A DNA stretch of 46,808 bases from Treponema sp. (GCA_017962965.1 JAGCUI010000005.1:1-46808); one strand, 5' to 3'. Counted from the first letter of the stretch, positions 23,422 through 33,194 are shown. Numbers and translations: made by a program. Notes: a model not told the origin generated them from the sequence alone.

Positions 23422-26139
23422 TTACTTATTCTCCTTTACAACATCATAAGAACGGGCCTTAATGCTTAATCCGCCTTTTGAATAATCCTGATATCCAAAG
23501 TTTACATAAACACTGTAGCCGTTTTCGTAAGTTGTCTTTGTAATATCAGCAGTAATAAATTCATGATTGATGATTTTTGCACCACTTACATTTGCCATCT
23601 TTTCTACATAAGTTTTACAAATCTGGGCAAAGTCTTTTTCCCATCTTGTGTAGTATGTAGAATAGTACTGGCTATAGTCTGTTTCCTGAACACGTTTTTC
23701 GTCGCTGGCAGTAAATGCAAAGCTCAAGCCCGCTCCTGCTTCTGCAGATTCAAGAATAACCTGGATCTGTTCTGCGGCGAGGTTTACCGGTTCAGAAACA
23801 TAATCAACATAACCGTGAATTACCATCTGATAGAAAGGAACCTTATAGTCTATAATTCCGTAGCTGTTTCCATGAAGCTTCATGTTTGTAATACAGTCTG
23901 CATAAGAAAGTGCGTAATCATTACCACCGTTAATCATTACTTTTAATCCCTTCTTTGCAGCTTCCTGCATTGCTTCCTGCTGCATTTCGCGTGATTCCAT
24001 ACGGTTTAATGGACGGCGCTTGTTATAGTCTGAACTAAGGTTACTTCCATAGTCTCTGAAAGAAACACCGTTCAAGCCGTATTTAGAAGAAACCTTTAAT
24101 AATTCATTAACACACTTTGCACGAAGCTTTTTGCTTATAAGATAGTATGAATCCTTTTCCTTTTCTCTTCCGTACCAGATTGGAGAGTATTCATAAATTT
24201 CGCATAATTCATCGCTTATAAGACGGGCTGCATCCTTATATTTAAAGAAGCCGTCCGACATTCCGGATCTGTATGCAGTTTCGATTGCAGCATCAAGATA
24301 AATCTTATCGCTAACGCCCGAAAGCTCTTTCATCATCTTTTTAAAGCCGCTTTTTCCACCCATCTGTGAAATAAAGTCTATGTCTTTTAAAAGAGTCTGT
24401 CTCATTCCTTCGTTTACAAAACCGCTTAATTTATATCTTACACCGTCAATTCCGTAGCCCTGAACAGATTTGATGATGTCTGCAGCCTGAGAATAAGTTG
24501 TAAGATCGTATGGTTTTGTTTTTGGCATACCGGCAATCTGCTGAACCTTGTCTATTGCACCAAGAACTTCTACAACAACAGGAACCGGTTTATTCTGTTC
24601 AACCTTCTTGTCTCCAAAAAGATATTTAGAGTAAGCCTTAGCCATTTCCACGTAAGAAGGTTCATCAACAAAGATGTATGACTGAACAATCTTCTGGTTC
24701 TGTGGAAGTGAGTCTTCGTATGAGAACTGAGAGTTAATGTTTCTTGCTGTTACAAGGAACTGTTCTCTGTGAAGCATATCGTAAATTGCATTAACATAAT
24801 TATAAGTACCAAGCTTTCCGCTGATATCTGCATTGATTACGGCATATTCACTTCCTGATTCAATTACAGAAATAAAGCCTGAGTTTCCGTTTGCAAGACC
24901 AAATACCGGGAATACGTTACGTGTTTCTGTAATAACAGCATCGCGGCTTTCTGCTAAGTCCCAGCCGTACATATCAGCATAGTACCAGTTCTGCTTGAGC
25001 TTACCGTTATTAAAATTGATGATACTTCCACCGCCTTCCGGTACAAACATAAAGCCTTCATCCTTTGTGTTTCCGGCTCCAAAGTATGGAAGAATGGAAA
25101 TATTAGTAATAGGATATTTGATTCTGTAAGCAATTTCTTTAAGAGGAATATCCACAGTAAATTTGTTTCCGTCCAGTCTGTAAATTACAGAAAGGTTGAA
25201 TGCCGGAACTTCCTTAATGCTTTCTTCCTTATAAATCTCTTTGTAGTGCTCGTAATCTTCCTGTGTAAATCCTGCTTTTGCGAGGTTTGCTTCAATCTTC
25301 TTTTTTGCAAAGTCCTGTGCTGTATCAAAAATAAGATAGAGAGTTTCGTCTGCAAGACCAGGATATTTAGAAAGCATTACTTCCCTTTCCTGAGGATCTT
25401 TAATTGCTTTAAGAGTAAAGGTTCTGTAGGAACGGAGCATCGAACGTTTATCCGAGTTAGAAAGCTTTTTAGTAATCTTATTCAAATCTGATTCATAAAA
25501 AGCAAGAGGGATAATGTACTCGCGCTGAATATCACCTACTGTATAATTTACACGGAATGCAGTATCTCCTACCTTTTTAATTTCGTAGAATTTATTTTTA
25601 ACGCTGCTTGTGTAAATGTCGAATGTGTCGTCTGTACCTGTAATAGTAGAATACTTAATGAGGAACGGAGACATCATCTTATTCTTTTCTTTTGGAAGGG
25701 CAATCGGATCGTTCATTGCTTCTGGAGGATTTGAATGCCATACCTTTCCAGTTGATTTTTGAGTAATTGTAAACTGTGTTGTTACAGGATCCAACTCAAA
25801 TGCGAGGAAAGGATTTTCCATCTTGTATTCAGTTCCTTCTTCTGCTTCGTAGGTATAATATTCAAACTGAGGCTGAATCTGATTTCCTACTGCAATGAGA
25901 CGAAGAATAATTACTACTACAAAAATAATGGCTGCAAGAGCAATTCCACACTTGATATAAGTTTTTGCTGTTGGCTTATGAAATTCAAATTTCTTTGTTT
26001 TCATAGGCTTTGGACGTCCTATATACCAGTCGGGATACTTTGATTTTTTCTCTTTTGCAGGCTTTGCCTCTTTTTTAATCTTTGGTTCCTTGATTTTTTC
26101 TTCTTTCATCTTAGGCTCTTTATTTTCTTTGCTTTCCAT
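23422..26139 (-). CDS. Membrane-anchored glycoside-hydrolase-like protein (DUF5696-like)
   Basis: A 905-residue protein with a highly charged cytoplasmic tail (1-60, Lys/Glu repeats), one membrane segment (about 61-86) and a large outward-facing part. About 95-480 is beta-rich (FTITQKSTGKVWHSNPPE, FMFVPEGGGSIINFNNGKL). About 520-800 looks like a TIM barrel, with strand-like motifs GYGIDGVRYKLSG, KIYLDAAIETAYRSG, YGLNGVSFRDYGSN (D696) and KVMINGGNDYALSYAD. The order of beta-sandwich then barrel is common in glycoside hydrolases. From memory it resembles DUF5696 proteins found beside sugar ABC genes. Catalytic residues are not established. It lies between two permease pairs, so a role in trimming or presenting a glycan is inferred. 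Confidence 0.75.
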   Translation of the reverse strand: MESKENKEPKMKEEKIKEPKIKKEAKPAKEKKSKYPDWYIGRPKPMKTKKFEFHKPTAKTYIKCGIALAAIIFVVVIILRLIAVGNQIQPQFEYYTYEAEEGTEYKMENPFLAFELDPVTTQFTITQKSTGKVWHSNPPEAMNDPIALPKEKNKMMSPFLIKYSTITGTDDTFDIYTSSVKNKFYEIKKVGDTAFRVNYTVGDIQREYIIPLAFYESDLNKITKKLSNSDKRSMLRSYRTFTLKAIKDPQEREVMLSKYPGLADETLYLIFDTAQDFAKKKIEANLAKAGFTQEDYEHYKEIYKEESIKEVPAFNLSVIYRLDGNKFTVDIPLKEIAYRIKYPITNISILPYFGAGNTKDEGFMFVPEGGGSIINFNNGKLKQNWYYADMYGWDLAESRDAVITETRNVFPVFGLANGNSGFISVIESGSEYAVINADISGKLGTYNYVNAIYDMLHREQFLVTARNINSQFSYEDSLPQNQKIVQSYIFVDEPSYVEMAKAYSKYLFGDKKVEQNKPVPVVVEVLGAIDKVQQIAGMPKTKPYDLTTYSQAADIIKSVQGYGIDGVRYKLSGFVNEGMRQTLLKDIDFISQMGGKSGFKKMMKELSGVSDKIYLDAAIETAYRSGMSDGFFKYKDAARLISDELCEIYEYSPIWYGREKEKDSYYLISKKLRAKCVNELLKVSSKYGLNGVSFRDYGSNLSSDYNKRRPLNRMESREMQQEAMQEAAKKGLKVMINGGNDYALSYADCITNMKLHGNSYGIIDYKVPFYQMVIHGYVDYVSEPVNLAAEQIQVILESAEAGAGLSFAFTASDEKRVQETDYSQYYSTYYTRWEKDFAQICKTYVEKMANVSGAKIINHEFITADITKTTYENGYSVYVNFGYQDYSKGGLSIKARSYDVVKENK

Positions 26140-26151
26140 ATTTCTCCCTCC

Positions 26152-26829
26152 TTAGTTCAACCTGAACACGACTTCCCTGCCAAGGGAAATAAAATATGAA
26201 ACACCCTGCGAAATCATACTAAAGAACAAAAGTACGATGAAGATGAAAATAAGCATTCCAAAAATTGTGATTATCATAAACAAGAAGGTCTTTCCAAAGC
26301 TGTACTGATGAATCATCATCATGGCCATTACAATAAGCATTGCACACCATAAAAGCGAGATGACTACAAATACATCATAGAAGGCAACTTCATCTATTGT
26401 TACAAAGTTACTTGCGATAATACAAGGAATCTGAATTAAAGGATAAGGAGTTAATGCATAGGCTGTACCCATGTAAATATTTCCTAAAGTACCCTTTCCG
26501 TCGAACAAGGTTGTTACACCCCAGTTGCATAAACAGAAAACGCTGAGAGGCAAAAGGATAGTTGCAATTTCGATAAATACGTTTACCTTTTCCCAGTTAA
26601 CATTGTTTACAAGGAAGCTTGAATAATGAAGCGCCCAGATGTGTGTTAAAAGAGTAAGGATTACAATTGTATTTGCAGCGGCGTAAGAACCTCTTTTTGC
26701 ATGTATTAAATCCCAGAATCCGTCTACCGGATGAAAGATAACGTATAAAGCATAACGAAGAGTCTGGAGATAATGCTTATAGGTTTCTTTTTGTGTATAT
26801 TTTTTTAATCCACGTGTTATATAACTCAT
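26152..26829 (-). CDS. Yip1-like membrane protein
   Basis: A 225-residue protein with about five membrane segments and a basic N-terminus (YITRGLKKYTQKETYKHYLQ). Features that fit the Yip1 domain are LRYALYVIFHPVDGFWDLIHAKRG near residues 25-48, then GTAYALTPYPLIQIP in the fourth segment. Bacterial Yip1-domain proteins are of unknown function. It overlaps the NHL/TPR gene by 4 nt (ATGA) and precedes the hydrolase-like gene by 12 nt, so it is translated as part of the operon. A role as a membrane scaffold for this transport system is only a suggestion from context. Confidence 0.75.
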   Translation of the reverse strand: MSYITRGLKKYTQKETYKHYLQTLRYALYVIFHPVDGFWDLIHAKRGSYAAANTIVILTLLTHIWALHYSSFLVNNVNWEKVNVFIEIATILLPLSVFCLCNWGVTTLFDGKGTLGNIYMGTAYALTPYPLIQIPCIIASNFVTIDEVAFYDVFVVISLLWCAMLIVMAMMMIHQYSFGKTFLFMIITIFGMLIFIFIVLLFFSMISQGVSYFISLGREVVFRLN

Positions 26830-28289
26830 AATGATTGTAACTCCCGCTTAATAGCTTTAATTTTTCTTACTACAAATGGAATAATAATGAGGGCTGCAAT
26901 GATGGCAAAAATCCATCCTAAGTGTGCCTCTATCCATTCCTTGCGGTAGTACTGGAAGGCTTTGGAATAATCTCTTCTTGCGCGTTTAAGCTTAAAGCAT
27001 TCCATTGCCTCTTTATACTGATTGTTTCTTAAATAAGCTTTTCCAAGACCTATGTAAGCTAAATCGTAGTTTCCGTTGTGCTTGAGAACTTCTTCCCAGC
27101 TTACGGCAGAATCATCATATTCACCGTTTGAATACTGTTCGATTGCCTTGTAAATGAGGCTGCAGTATTCGGTTGGTGTAAATACGGTGATAGAAGCATT
27201 CATATTATCAAGAACAAAAAGGTCTTTACCGATGTGTTCGATTGAAACAGGATAATTAAAATATCCGTCTATGCTTCCTCTTCCGCCAAATGCATACAAG
27301 AGGTAACCCTGATTATCGTATGCAAAGATACGGCCGTGAGTTCTGTCGATTGTACAGTAAACATCGTTGTCTAAAACTGTAATATCTGTGAACTTTGAAG
27401 GATCTTTAATTCCTGCTGCATCACCCCACTTAAGATCTCCGATTGGATAGTGGTAGCTGTTTTTTACAAGAATATCTTTTCCCAAAGCGTTAAGACGTCT
27501 GATTGGTTTTGCAACATCAGAAGCAAGGTCCCATTCTTCAAAGCTGTTTGTTACGGCGTAAATGAATCCGTCTTTGTCCATGTAAGCGTTTGAATATTCA
27601 GTTGGAACAAAGGAATCCATCTGTTCTCTCTGAGCCTTAGTTGCAAGCTTTTTCCAGATCATATCAATAAAATTAAAGATTACATCTGTTGCCCCGTAAA
27701 AGCCCTGGAAGGAACCGTCGAATTCATATTTTAAGAAACCTTTGTTTATATTTCTTGCAAGTAAGTAAACACGGCCCTTGGCATCTGCTACAACCTTTTC
27801 CGGTCTGAACTCAGAGCCCTTTTCGTAAGTTGGATCATCCGGCTCAATAAATTCCAAAAGATAATTAAGGTTTTTATCGAGCTTTACAACCCTGCCGTTT
27901 TCTGTATCTGCAATAAAATAACTTCCGTCCTTATTAATAAACATATCCATTGGTTTATTAAAGGTTGTGAGGTTAGTTTTTCCGTTGCCGTTAAAATGGT
28001 CGATTACACGAAGCAGCTCAAGCTTTTTTTCCTGAGTGTACTTTAATTCAATAATTCTGTTGTTGTCGGAATCAAGAATGTAAAGCAAATCATTGTAAGC
28101 AAAAAGTGAGTTCGGATTTTTAAGCGAAGAACCAAGGTTCAAATCGTCTGAATACAAAACATGAGAAACTCTGTAAACGTCCGGTGACTTTTCTATTTCT
28201 GCCCAATGGTCGTAAATGTATGTGTCGCCCTTTGCAAAGATTAATGAACAGAAAGTAAAAAGTAATGCTATTGATAATAATTTTTTCAT
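26826..28289 (-). CDS. NHL beta-propeller protein with TPR and C-terminal membrane anchor
   Basis: A 487-residue exported protein. A signal peptide (cut near IFA) is followed by an NHL-type propeller (about 55-380: PNSLFAYNDLLYILDSDNNR, FNKPMDMFINKDGSYFIADT, FNYPVSIEHIGKDLFVLDN). A short TPR region follows (about 385-440, YDLAYIGLGKAYLRNNQYKE), then a membrane segment (about 457-475) and a basic tail (RKIKAIKRELQ). The propeller and TPR would face the periplasm. Such proteins usually bind partners and do no catalysis. It lies between the first permease pair and the Yip1 gene. A role as sensor or assembly platform of the transport locus is inferred. Confidence 0.85.
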   Translation of the reverse strand: MKKLLSIALLFTFCSLIFAKGDTYIYDHWAEIEKSPDVYRVSHVLYSDDLNLGSSLKNPNSLFAYNDLLYILDSDNNRIIELKYTQEKKLELLRVIDHFNGNGKTNLTTFNKPMDMFINKDGSYFIADTENGRVVKLDKNLNYLLEFIEPDDPTYEKGSEFRPEKVVADAKGRVYLLARNINKGFLKYEFDGSFQGFYGATDVIFNFIDMIWKKLATKAQREQMDSFVPTEYSNAYMDKDGFIYAVTNSFEEWDLASDVAKPIRRLNALGKDILVKNSYHYPIGDLKWGDAAGIKDPSKFTDITVLDNDVYCTIDRTHGRIFAYDNQGYLLYAFGGRGSIDGYFNYPVSIEHIGKDLFVLDNMNASITVFTPTEYCSLIYKAIEQYSNGEYDDSAVSWEEVLKHNGNYDLAYIGLGKAYLRNNQYKEAMECFKLKRARRDYSKAFQYYRKEWIEAHLGWIFAIIAALIIIPFVVRKIKAIKRELQSL

Positions 28290-28300
28290 ACTTTCCCTCC

Positions 28301-29194
28301 TTAATCCTTAAGACCCGAAGTAGCCATTGTTTCCATAATCTGACTCTGTGAGAAGAGGAAGAAGATAATAGGAACAGAAAGGGTTACAACCATTACTGCA
28401 TTTGCCATACCCTGACGTGCAACAAGGTTTCCGGTTTGAATTGTATTTAATGCGTAAACAAGCATTTTCTTTGCTTCTGTATAAATGTACTGAGTCTGCG
28501 GGTTATTCCACAAAGCATTGATAGAGAATACAGAAATTGTAAGCCATGCAGGTTTTACGTTTGGCATTACAAGCTTCCAGAAAATTGTTATTTCTTTGGC
28601 ACCATCTATCTTGGCCGCCTCTATGACCGACATCGGAAAGCTTTCCATAAACTGCTTCATAAGGAAAAGTCCGATCGGCGCACCTATGGCCGGAAGTATT
28701 AACGCCCAGTACGTATCTACAAAGTTGAGCTTACACATGATGATGTAGTTTGGAACACCGGTAACATAACCGTTGAACATAAGTGCTACAACTGCAACTT
28801 TAAAGAAGATTCTTCCACCAGGGAAGTTGTATTTAGAAAGTACATAAGCTGCCATAGAAGCAAATACTACATGGCCCAGGGTTCCTGCTACAGTTACAAA
28901 GAGTGTGTTCCACAAATAGCGTGAGAACGGAATGTAACTGCGGCTCATAAATACGAACAAGTCTGTAAAGTTATCCGTTGTAGGGTTTCTTGGAAAAACG
29001 TCAGGCGGATTCTTTAAAGCTTCGTCCAGAGGTTTGAGCGAGCTTGCGATTGTAAAGATAATCGGGAAGAACATGATGAGGGAAGCAATTCCCAAAAAGA
29101 TGTAGATTCCAACATCTCCACCAATCGAGCGGTTCGGCTTACGTCTGTGTTTATAGTGATGAAGTTTAACTTCTGTTGTATGTTTTTTACTCAT
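28301..29194 (-). CDS. Sugar ABC transporter permease, MalG type (pair 1)
   Basis: A 297-residue permease with a His/Lys-rich N-terminus, then six membrane segments starting near residue 27 (GIYIFLGIASLIMFFPIIFT). The EAA loop is EAAKIDGAKEITIFWKLVMP. It ends with the typical short tail (SQIMETMATSGLKD). It pairs with the permease at 29209-30147 (14-nt gap). It differs clearly from the permease at 21470-22504, so the locus holds two transport channels and not a simple duplicate. Substrate unknown. Confidence 0.9.
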   Translation of the reverse strand: MSKKHTTEVKLHHYKHRRKPNRSIGGDVGIYIFLGIASLIMFFPIIFTIASSLKPLDEALKNPPDVFPRNPTTDNFTDLFVFMSRSYIPFSRYLWNTLFVTVAGTLGHVVFASMAAYVLSKYNFPGGRIFFKVAVVALMFNGYVTGVPNYIIMCKLNFVDTYWALILPAIGAPIGLFLMKQFMESFPMSVIEAAKIDGAKEITIFWKLVMPNVKPAWLTISVFSINALWNNPQTQYIYTEAKKMLVYALNTIQTGNLVARQGMANAVMVVTLSVPIIFFLFSQSQIMETMATSGLKD

Positions 29195-29208
29195 TTGTTC
29201 TGCCTCCC

Positions 29209-30147
29209 CTAGTGTCCAACTCTGTTAAGGAATCTCTGGATTATCCTGTTACAGATAATCATTGTAAGGAAGAGAACCGTTGCTATGGCCGAAGCATAAC
29301 CCATTTCAAAGCGGGTGAACGCGTAGTCAAAAAGGTGGGTTACAATTGTTCTGGCACAATAGTCTGTAGATGGATATCCTGCAAGGTTTCGTGGAATATC
29401 ACTTACTGCAAATGCAGAGGTAATAGACATTACGGCACCGAACAAAAGCATTGGCTTCATGTTAGGCAAAGTGATGAACCAGAGTTCCTGCCAGCGGTTT
29501 TTAATTCCGTCGATATATCCGGCTTCGTACTGAGACTGATCTATACCCTTAAGACCTGCAACAAACGAAAGGAAGCCTGCACCCATAGATGTCCATAAAC
29601 AAATAGGGATGATTACCTTAAGTACGTTGTGTGGGTTTGTAAGGAACAAGATAGGCTGAGTAGTAATTCCAAGTTTAATAAGCCATGCGTTTACCCATCC
29701 GTAGCGGTCATCACTAAAGATTGTTCTGAAAATCAAATATGATGAACCTGCAATTGATGGCGCATAGAAAATAAATACAACAATTGTTCTAATCCATTTT
29801 GGAAGCTCGTTGATAAGCCATGCAAGAAGGAATGATAAGATGTATCCAACAGGGCCTATTACAAGGGCAACCAGGAATGTGTTTTTTACTGCTATCTGGA
29901 AAACTTCATCCTGCAAGAAAAGGTTGATATAGTTTCTTACTCCAATAAAATCCGGTTTTTCAAGAATGTTAAAGTTTGTAAAACTGTAACAGATTGAAGT
30001 AATAACCGGGAGAACGTTGAAAGTAAGGAACAGAATTCCAAAAGGCAAAAGGAAGAAATAGCAGAACTTTAAATTGCGAGCTCTGCGCATCTGATCAGAA
30101 AGATAAAGCTTTCTTCTATTAAAATATTTAGTCCATTTTTCGTTCAT
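29209..30147 (-). CDS. Sugar ABC transporter permease, MalF type (pair 1)
   Basis: A 312-residue permease with six membrane segments (first at about 29-50, YFFLLPFGILFLTFNVLPVI). The conserved loop is EAGYIDGIKNRWQELWFITLP, with Gly where Ala is usual. It has the normal MalF-like length without the large insert seen in the pair 2 MalF-type protein. It follows the giant binding protein by 11 nt, so these two and the next gene probably form one complete importer lacking only its ATPase. Confidence 0.9.
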   Translation of the reverse strand: MNEKWTKYFNRRKLYLSDQMRRARNLKFCYFFLLPFGILFLTFNVLPVITSICYSFTNFNILEKPDFIGVRNYINLFLQDEVFQIAVKNTFLVALVIGPVGYILSFLLAWLINELPKWIRTIVVFIFYAPSIAGSSYLIFRTIFSDDRYGWVNAWLIKLGITTQPILFLTNPHNVLKVIIPICLWTSMGAGFLSFVAGLKGIDQSQYEAGYIDGIKNRWQELWFITLPNMKPMLLFGAVMSITSAFAVSDIPRNLAGYPSTDYCARTIVTHLFDYAFTRFEMGYASAIATVLFLTMIICNRIIQRFLNRVGH

Positions 30148-30158
30148 AATAATCTCCT

Positions 30159-33100
30159 CTACTCTTCTACAGGCAGGTTGAATTCCTGTCGCTTTCTTAC
30201 AAGCTCTTCGTTAATCTTACGAGTGTAATCGATAAGGGTTTCACGTGCGTCGTCCTGCTCGTTTACAATTTTACGAACAGCATTTACAACGTGACGAGGA
30301 GTATAATAACTTCCAGGTACTTCCGGAACGCCGACTGTCTGGTCAAGAGTCTGCATAAGAACCTTAAGCTCTGCAGTTCTCCATGAAAGCTGCTGTAATG
30401 CTTCTACGTTTGCAGTTGTGTAACGGCCCGAAGGTCCAAGAAGTGCTTCCTGCTCACGTCCAAAGCGAACCTGAGTTTCCGAAGAAAGCCACCATTTCAT
30501 AAATATCCATGCATCCTGGATTCTTTCTTCGTTCTTACGGATTTCTTTCCAGGTTCTGGCTTCTATTCCCTGTGGTGCCTGTTCCGGTAAAGGCTGGCCG
30601 TTGAATGACATCTGAACAAGTTCCTTGTAGTTAGGTAAATCAAGATAGTCATCTAGGTCGATTCCTTTTTTAACAAGCATTGTACAGTTTGTAGAAGCAT
30701 AGTTAGATCTCAAGATTGAACCGTCTGCCTGTTCAGTTCCAAGCATGTAAGAAATATCCCAAAGGCCGCGGATTTCCGGTGCCGATACAGCGAGTGTGTT
30801 GTAGGTAGAATAAGCTGAAATACCTACAGGCATTTCTCCTGTACGGAAGCGGCTTAAGAAGTCGTAAATTGTTGGAAGTCCGTAATCATTAAAGTAGCTT
30901 GTATAAAGCTTGAAAGCCTTAATACCCGCTTCGTTGTCGATTACAGTTTTAGAACCTTTTTCGTTATAGATAGAACCACCGTTCTGTAAAATCATTGAAT
31001 AGAAGGTAGTCATATCCGGAAGAATAAGCTGTGGATATGGAATACCAACATTAAGGTTGTTACCCTGGAGAGTCGGAAGAATATCAATTAAATCCTGCCA
31101 GGTCTGTGGTACTTCAAGACCGAGCTGTTCAAGAATATCCTTACGATAGAAAAGAAGATTGAATACTTCTGTTTCAGGAAGCGCATAAATTCCACCGTTG
31201 TATTTATATGGTTCGTATCCGCTAGGTTTAAAGCGCTTTAAAACTTCATCAAGATCAGGGAAGCGTTTTAAGTTGATGTTACCGCTACGTAAAGCATAAT
31301 CAACAGGAGCACTTGAGTACAAAGAAACAACAACATCAGGTCCGTTTCCTGCCATGATTGCATTAAGAAGTGATTCTGCTGCAATAAGCTTTAAGTTTAC
31401 GTTGATGCCGTTCTTTGGAGTAAAGTCATCATCGATGATTGTCTTTAAAAGCTCACTCTGGTCGCGTCCTGTAAGAATCCAAACCTGAAGTGTGTGAGCT
31501 GCATCCTTTTCGTAAACGTTACCAAGGCTTTCTGTATCTACAAAGAATGAAGTAAAGAACGAAGCAATTTCGTGCTTTGCCTTTTTAAAGAAATTAGAAT
31601 TGTCTTTTTTAATCTTCTGGTTCGAGCTCTGGAATGCAATGTAGTCGATGTCGAGCTTAGTTTCCTGCATTGTTAAAAGAGAAGAACCCAAAGATGTAAT
31701 GTTATCCTTAAAATTCTGGAATGCCTTAGTAATTTTTTCAGGGCGTTCGTAGAACTGTTCAAGCTGAATTGCAAGCTGTTCTGCAGGAGCAATGAGGTTA
31801 GACTTCTGACCTGTCATCTGAGAGAAGCGGTCAACTATAGCATAAAGTCTTTTGCTTTCCAAAAGCATTGCATCAACTTCTGCCGGATAAACCTTGTCTA
31901 TTTCGTAGTCGCGGTTGATATCAGGCACAGTACCTGTGAGAACAAGAATAGTTCTGTAGATTTTATTTAATCTGAAAATACAATCCTGAAGGTCTCGGAT
32001 AATGGTTCCCATTTCTCCCAAGGTTGCTTCTACACGAATTGTATGATTTCCCTGAGTAAGATAAAGATTTAAAGGCTTTCCGTCCTTGTCTGAAACTGTA
32101 TTCATAATCCAGTCCGTACTGTAAGGGAAGCGGATGAGTTTTAAATCTTCTACAGAGATTTTTCCGTCTATATAAACCGAGCGGCATGAAACATAACCTC
32201 TCTGGAATAACTGTCTTCCTTTAATTGTGAGAGTGTACCATCCGTCGGAAGGAACTTCAAAATTCCATTCAACCCACTGTCCCGGATCCTTCCATGCGTC
32301 TGAACCAACGTAATTCAAAACCTGGGTTTTAAGGCTGTAAGGCTGAGTAGTTGCAGAGGTGTGATCGTAGCGCGCGAACAAAGAAGGGTCTGAACGGATT
32401 ACAGAATCTTCACCCTGCACCTTAATGTATTCATCATGAGTTTCGTCTTTTGGACTTGTTGAAAAGCCTGCAAGATATTCTTCGTAAGTTTTATAAACCT
32501 CGGGAACAGCAAGAGTGAGTGCACTGATAACCATAGGTTCGTTAAGAGCTTTTAAAGTTAAAGTATTTGAACCTTCGTTAAAGTAAAAAAGATACGGGTC
32601 TACTTCATAACCGAGCTGACTTTTTACCCTAGCAGTCTGATATTCATAAGTTTCTTTTTGAACAGGACGAATTGAGTTTCCGCGGTTATCAACCTTTATA
32701 GGACCGCCATCCTGCCACAAACGAGAAAAGAAAACACTCTGTGCATCGCCAAAAGGACTTTCGCCGTTTATAATAATACTGCGTTCAAGATTTACATTTC
32801 TTGATGGAGTAGCAATATATTCAAATTCAAGATTATAAAAGCCTGCTTTTGGAACATTAATATTCCATGTGATGGAAGATTCATCGCCGGTAAAAACAGC
32901 GTCCTTACCGTAATAGCTTTTATAAAGACTAACACCAGTTGATTTTGAAGTATCGTAGTTCAAAACATTCACTTTTACAGGTGATGCTGCTGCAGGTATG
33001 CTAGAATGCAAAGCAAGATACTGTGAGTAACTTCTAGCACTACCCTCCTCTTCCAATACAGTCAAATCAACGCCTTCATACTTCTCACTAAAATCCTTTT

Positions 33101-33194
33101 GAGGGATAATTCTAGTGATCGCAAAAATCAGTATGATTACCGCCAGTGTAATCAATACATTTCGCGTTTTTTTGCTTATTTTAAATTGTACCAT
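30159..33194 (-). CDS. Giant solute-binding protein fused to beta-sandwich modules
   Basis: A 1011-residue protein, more than twice the usual binding-protein length. It has an N-terminal membrane segment (about 12-31, NVLITLAVIILIFAITRII) without a lipobox Cys. Two jelly-roll-like modules follow (about 70-240, ITWNINVPKAGFYNLEFEY; about 255-415, VEWNFEVPSDGWYTLTIKG), then a helical linker. A family 1 solute-binding domain occupies about 565-970 (LQVWILTGRDQSELLKTIID, MAGNGPDVVVSL, YALPETEVFNLLFYRKDIL). The module pair probably holds a polysaccharide near the binding domain. It is the first gene of the nine-gene locus. Neither it nor the leader shows a ribosome-binding site, and the -10 lies just upstream. 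Confidence 0.88.
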   Translation of the reverse strand: MVQFKISKKTRNVLITLAVIILIFAITRIIPQKDFSEKYEGVDLTVLEEEGSARSYSQYLALHSSIPAAASPVKVNVLNYDTSKSTGVSLYKSYYGKDAVFTGDESSITWNINVPKAGFYNLEFEYIATPSRNVNLERSIIINGESPFGDAQSVFFSRLWQDGGPIKVDNRGNSIRPVQKETYEYQTARVKSQLGYEVDPYLFYFNEGSNTLTLKALNEPMVISALTLAVPEVYKTYEEYLAGFSTSPKDETHDEYIKVQGEDSVIRSDPSLFARYDHTSATTQPYSLKTQVLNYVGSDAWKDPGQWVEWNFEVPSDGWYTLTIKGRQLFQRGYVSCRSVYIDGKISVEDLKLIRFPYSTDWIMNTVSDKDGKPLNLYLTQGNHTIRVEATLGEMGTIIRDLQDCIFRLNKIYRTILVLTGTVPDINRDYEIDKVYPAEVDAMLLESKRLYAIVDRFSQMTGQKSNLIAPAEQLAIQLEQFYERPEKITKAFQNFKDNITSLGSSLLTMQETKLDIDYIAFQSSNQKIKKDNSNFFKKAKHEIASFFTSFFVDTESLGNVYEKDAAHTLQVWILTGRDQSELLKTIIDDDFTPKNGINVNLKLIAAESLLNAIMAGNGPDVVVSLYSSAPVDYALRSGNINLKRFPDLDEVLKRFKPSGYEPYKYNGGIYALPETEVFNLLFYRKDILEQLGLEVPQTWQDLIDILPTLQGNNLNVGIPYPQLILPDMTTFYSMILQNGGSIYNEKGSKTVIDNEAGIKAFKLYTSYFNDYGLPTIYDFLSRFRTGEMPVGISAYSTYNTLAVSAPEIRGLWDISYMLGTEQADGSILRSNYASTNCTMLVKKGIDLDDYLDLPNYKELVQMSFNGQPLPEQAPQGIEARTWKEIRKNEERIQDAWIFMKWWLSSETQVRFGREQEALLGPSGRYTTANVEALQQLSWRTAELKVLMQTLDQTVGVPEVPGSYYTPRHVVNAVRKIVNEQDDARETLIDYTRKINEELVRKRQEFNLPVEE

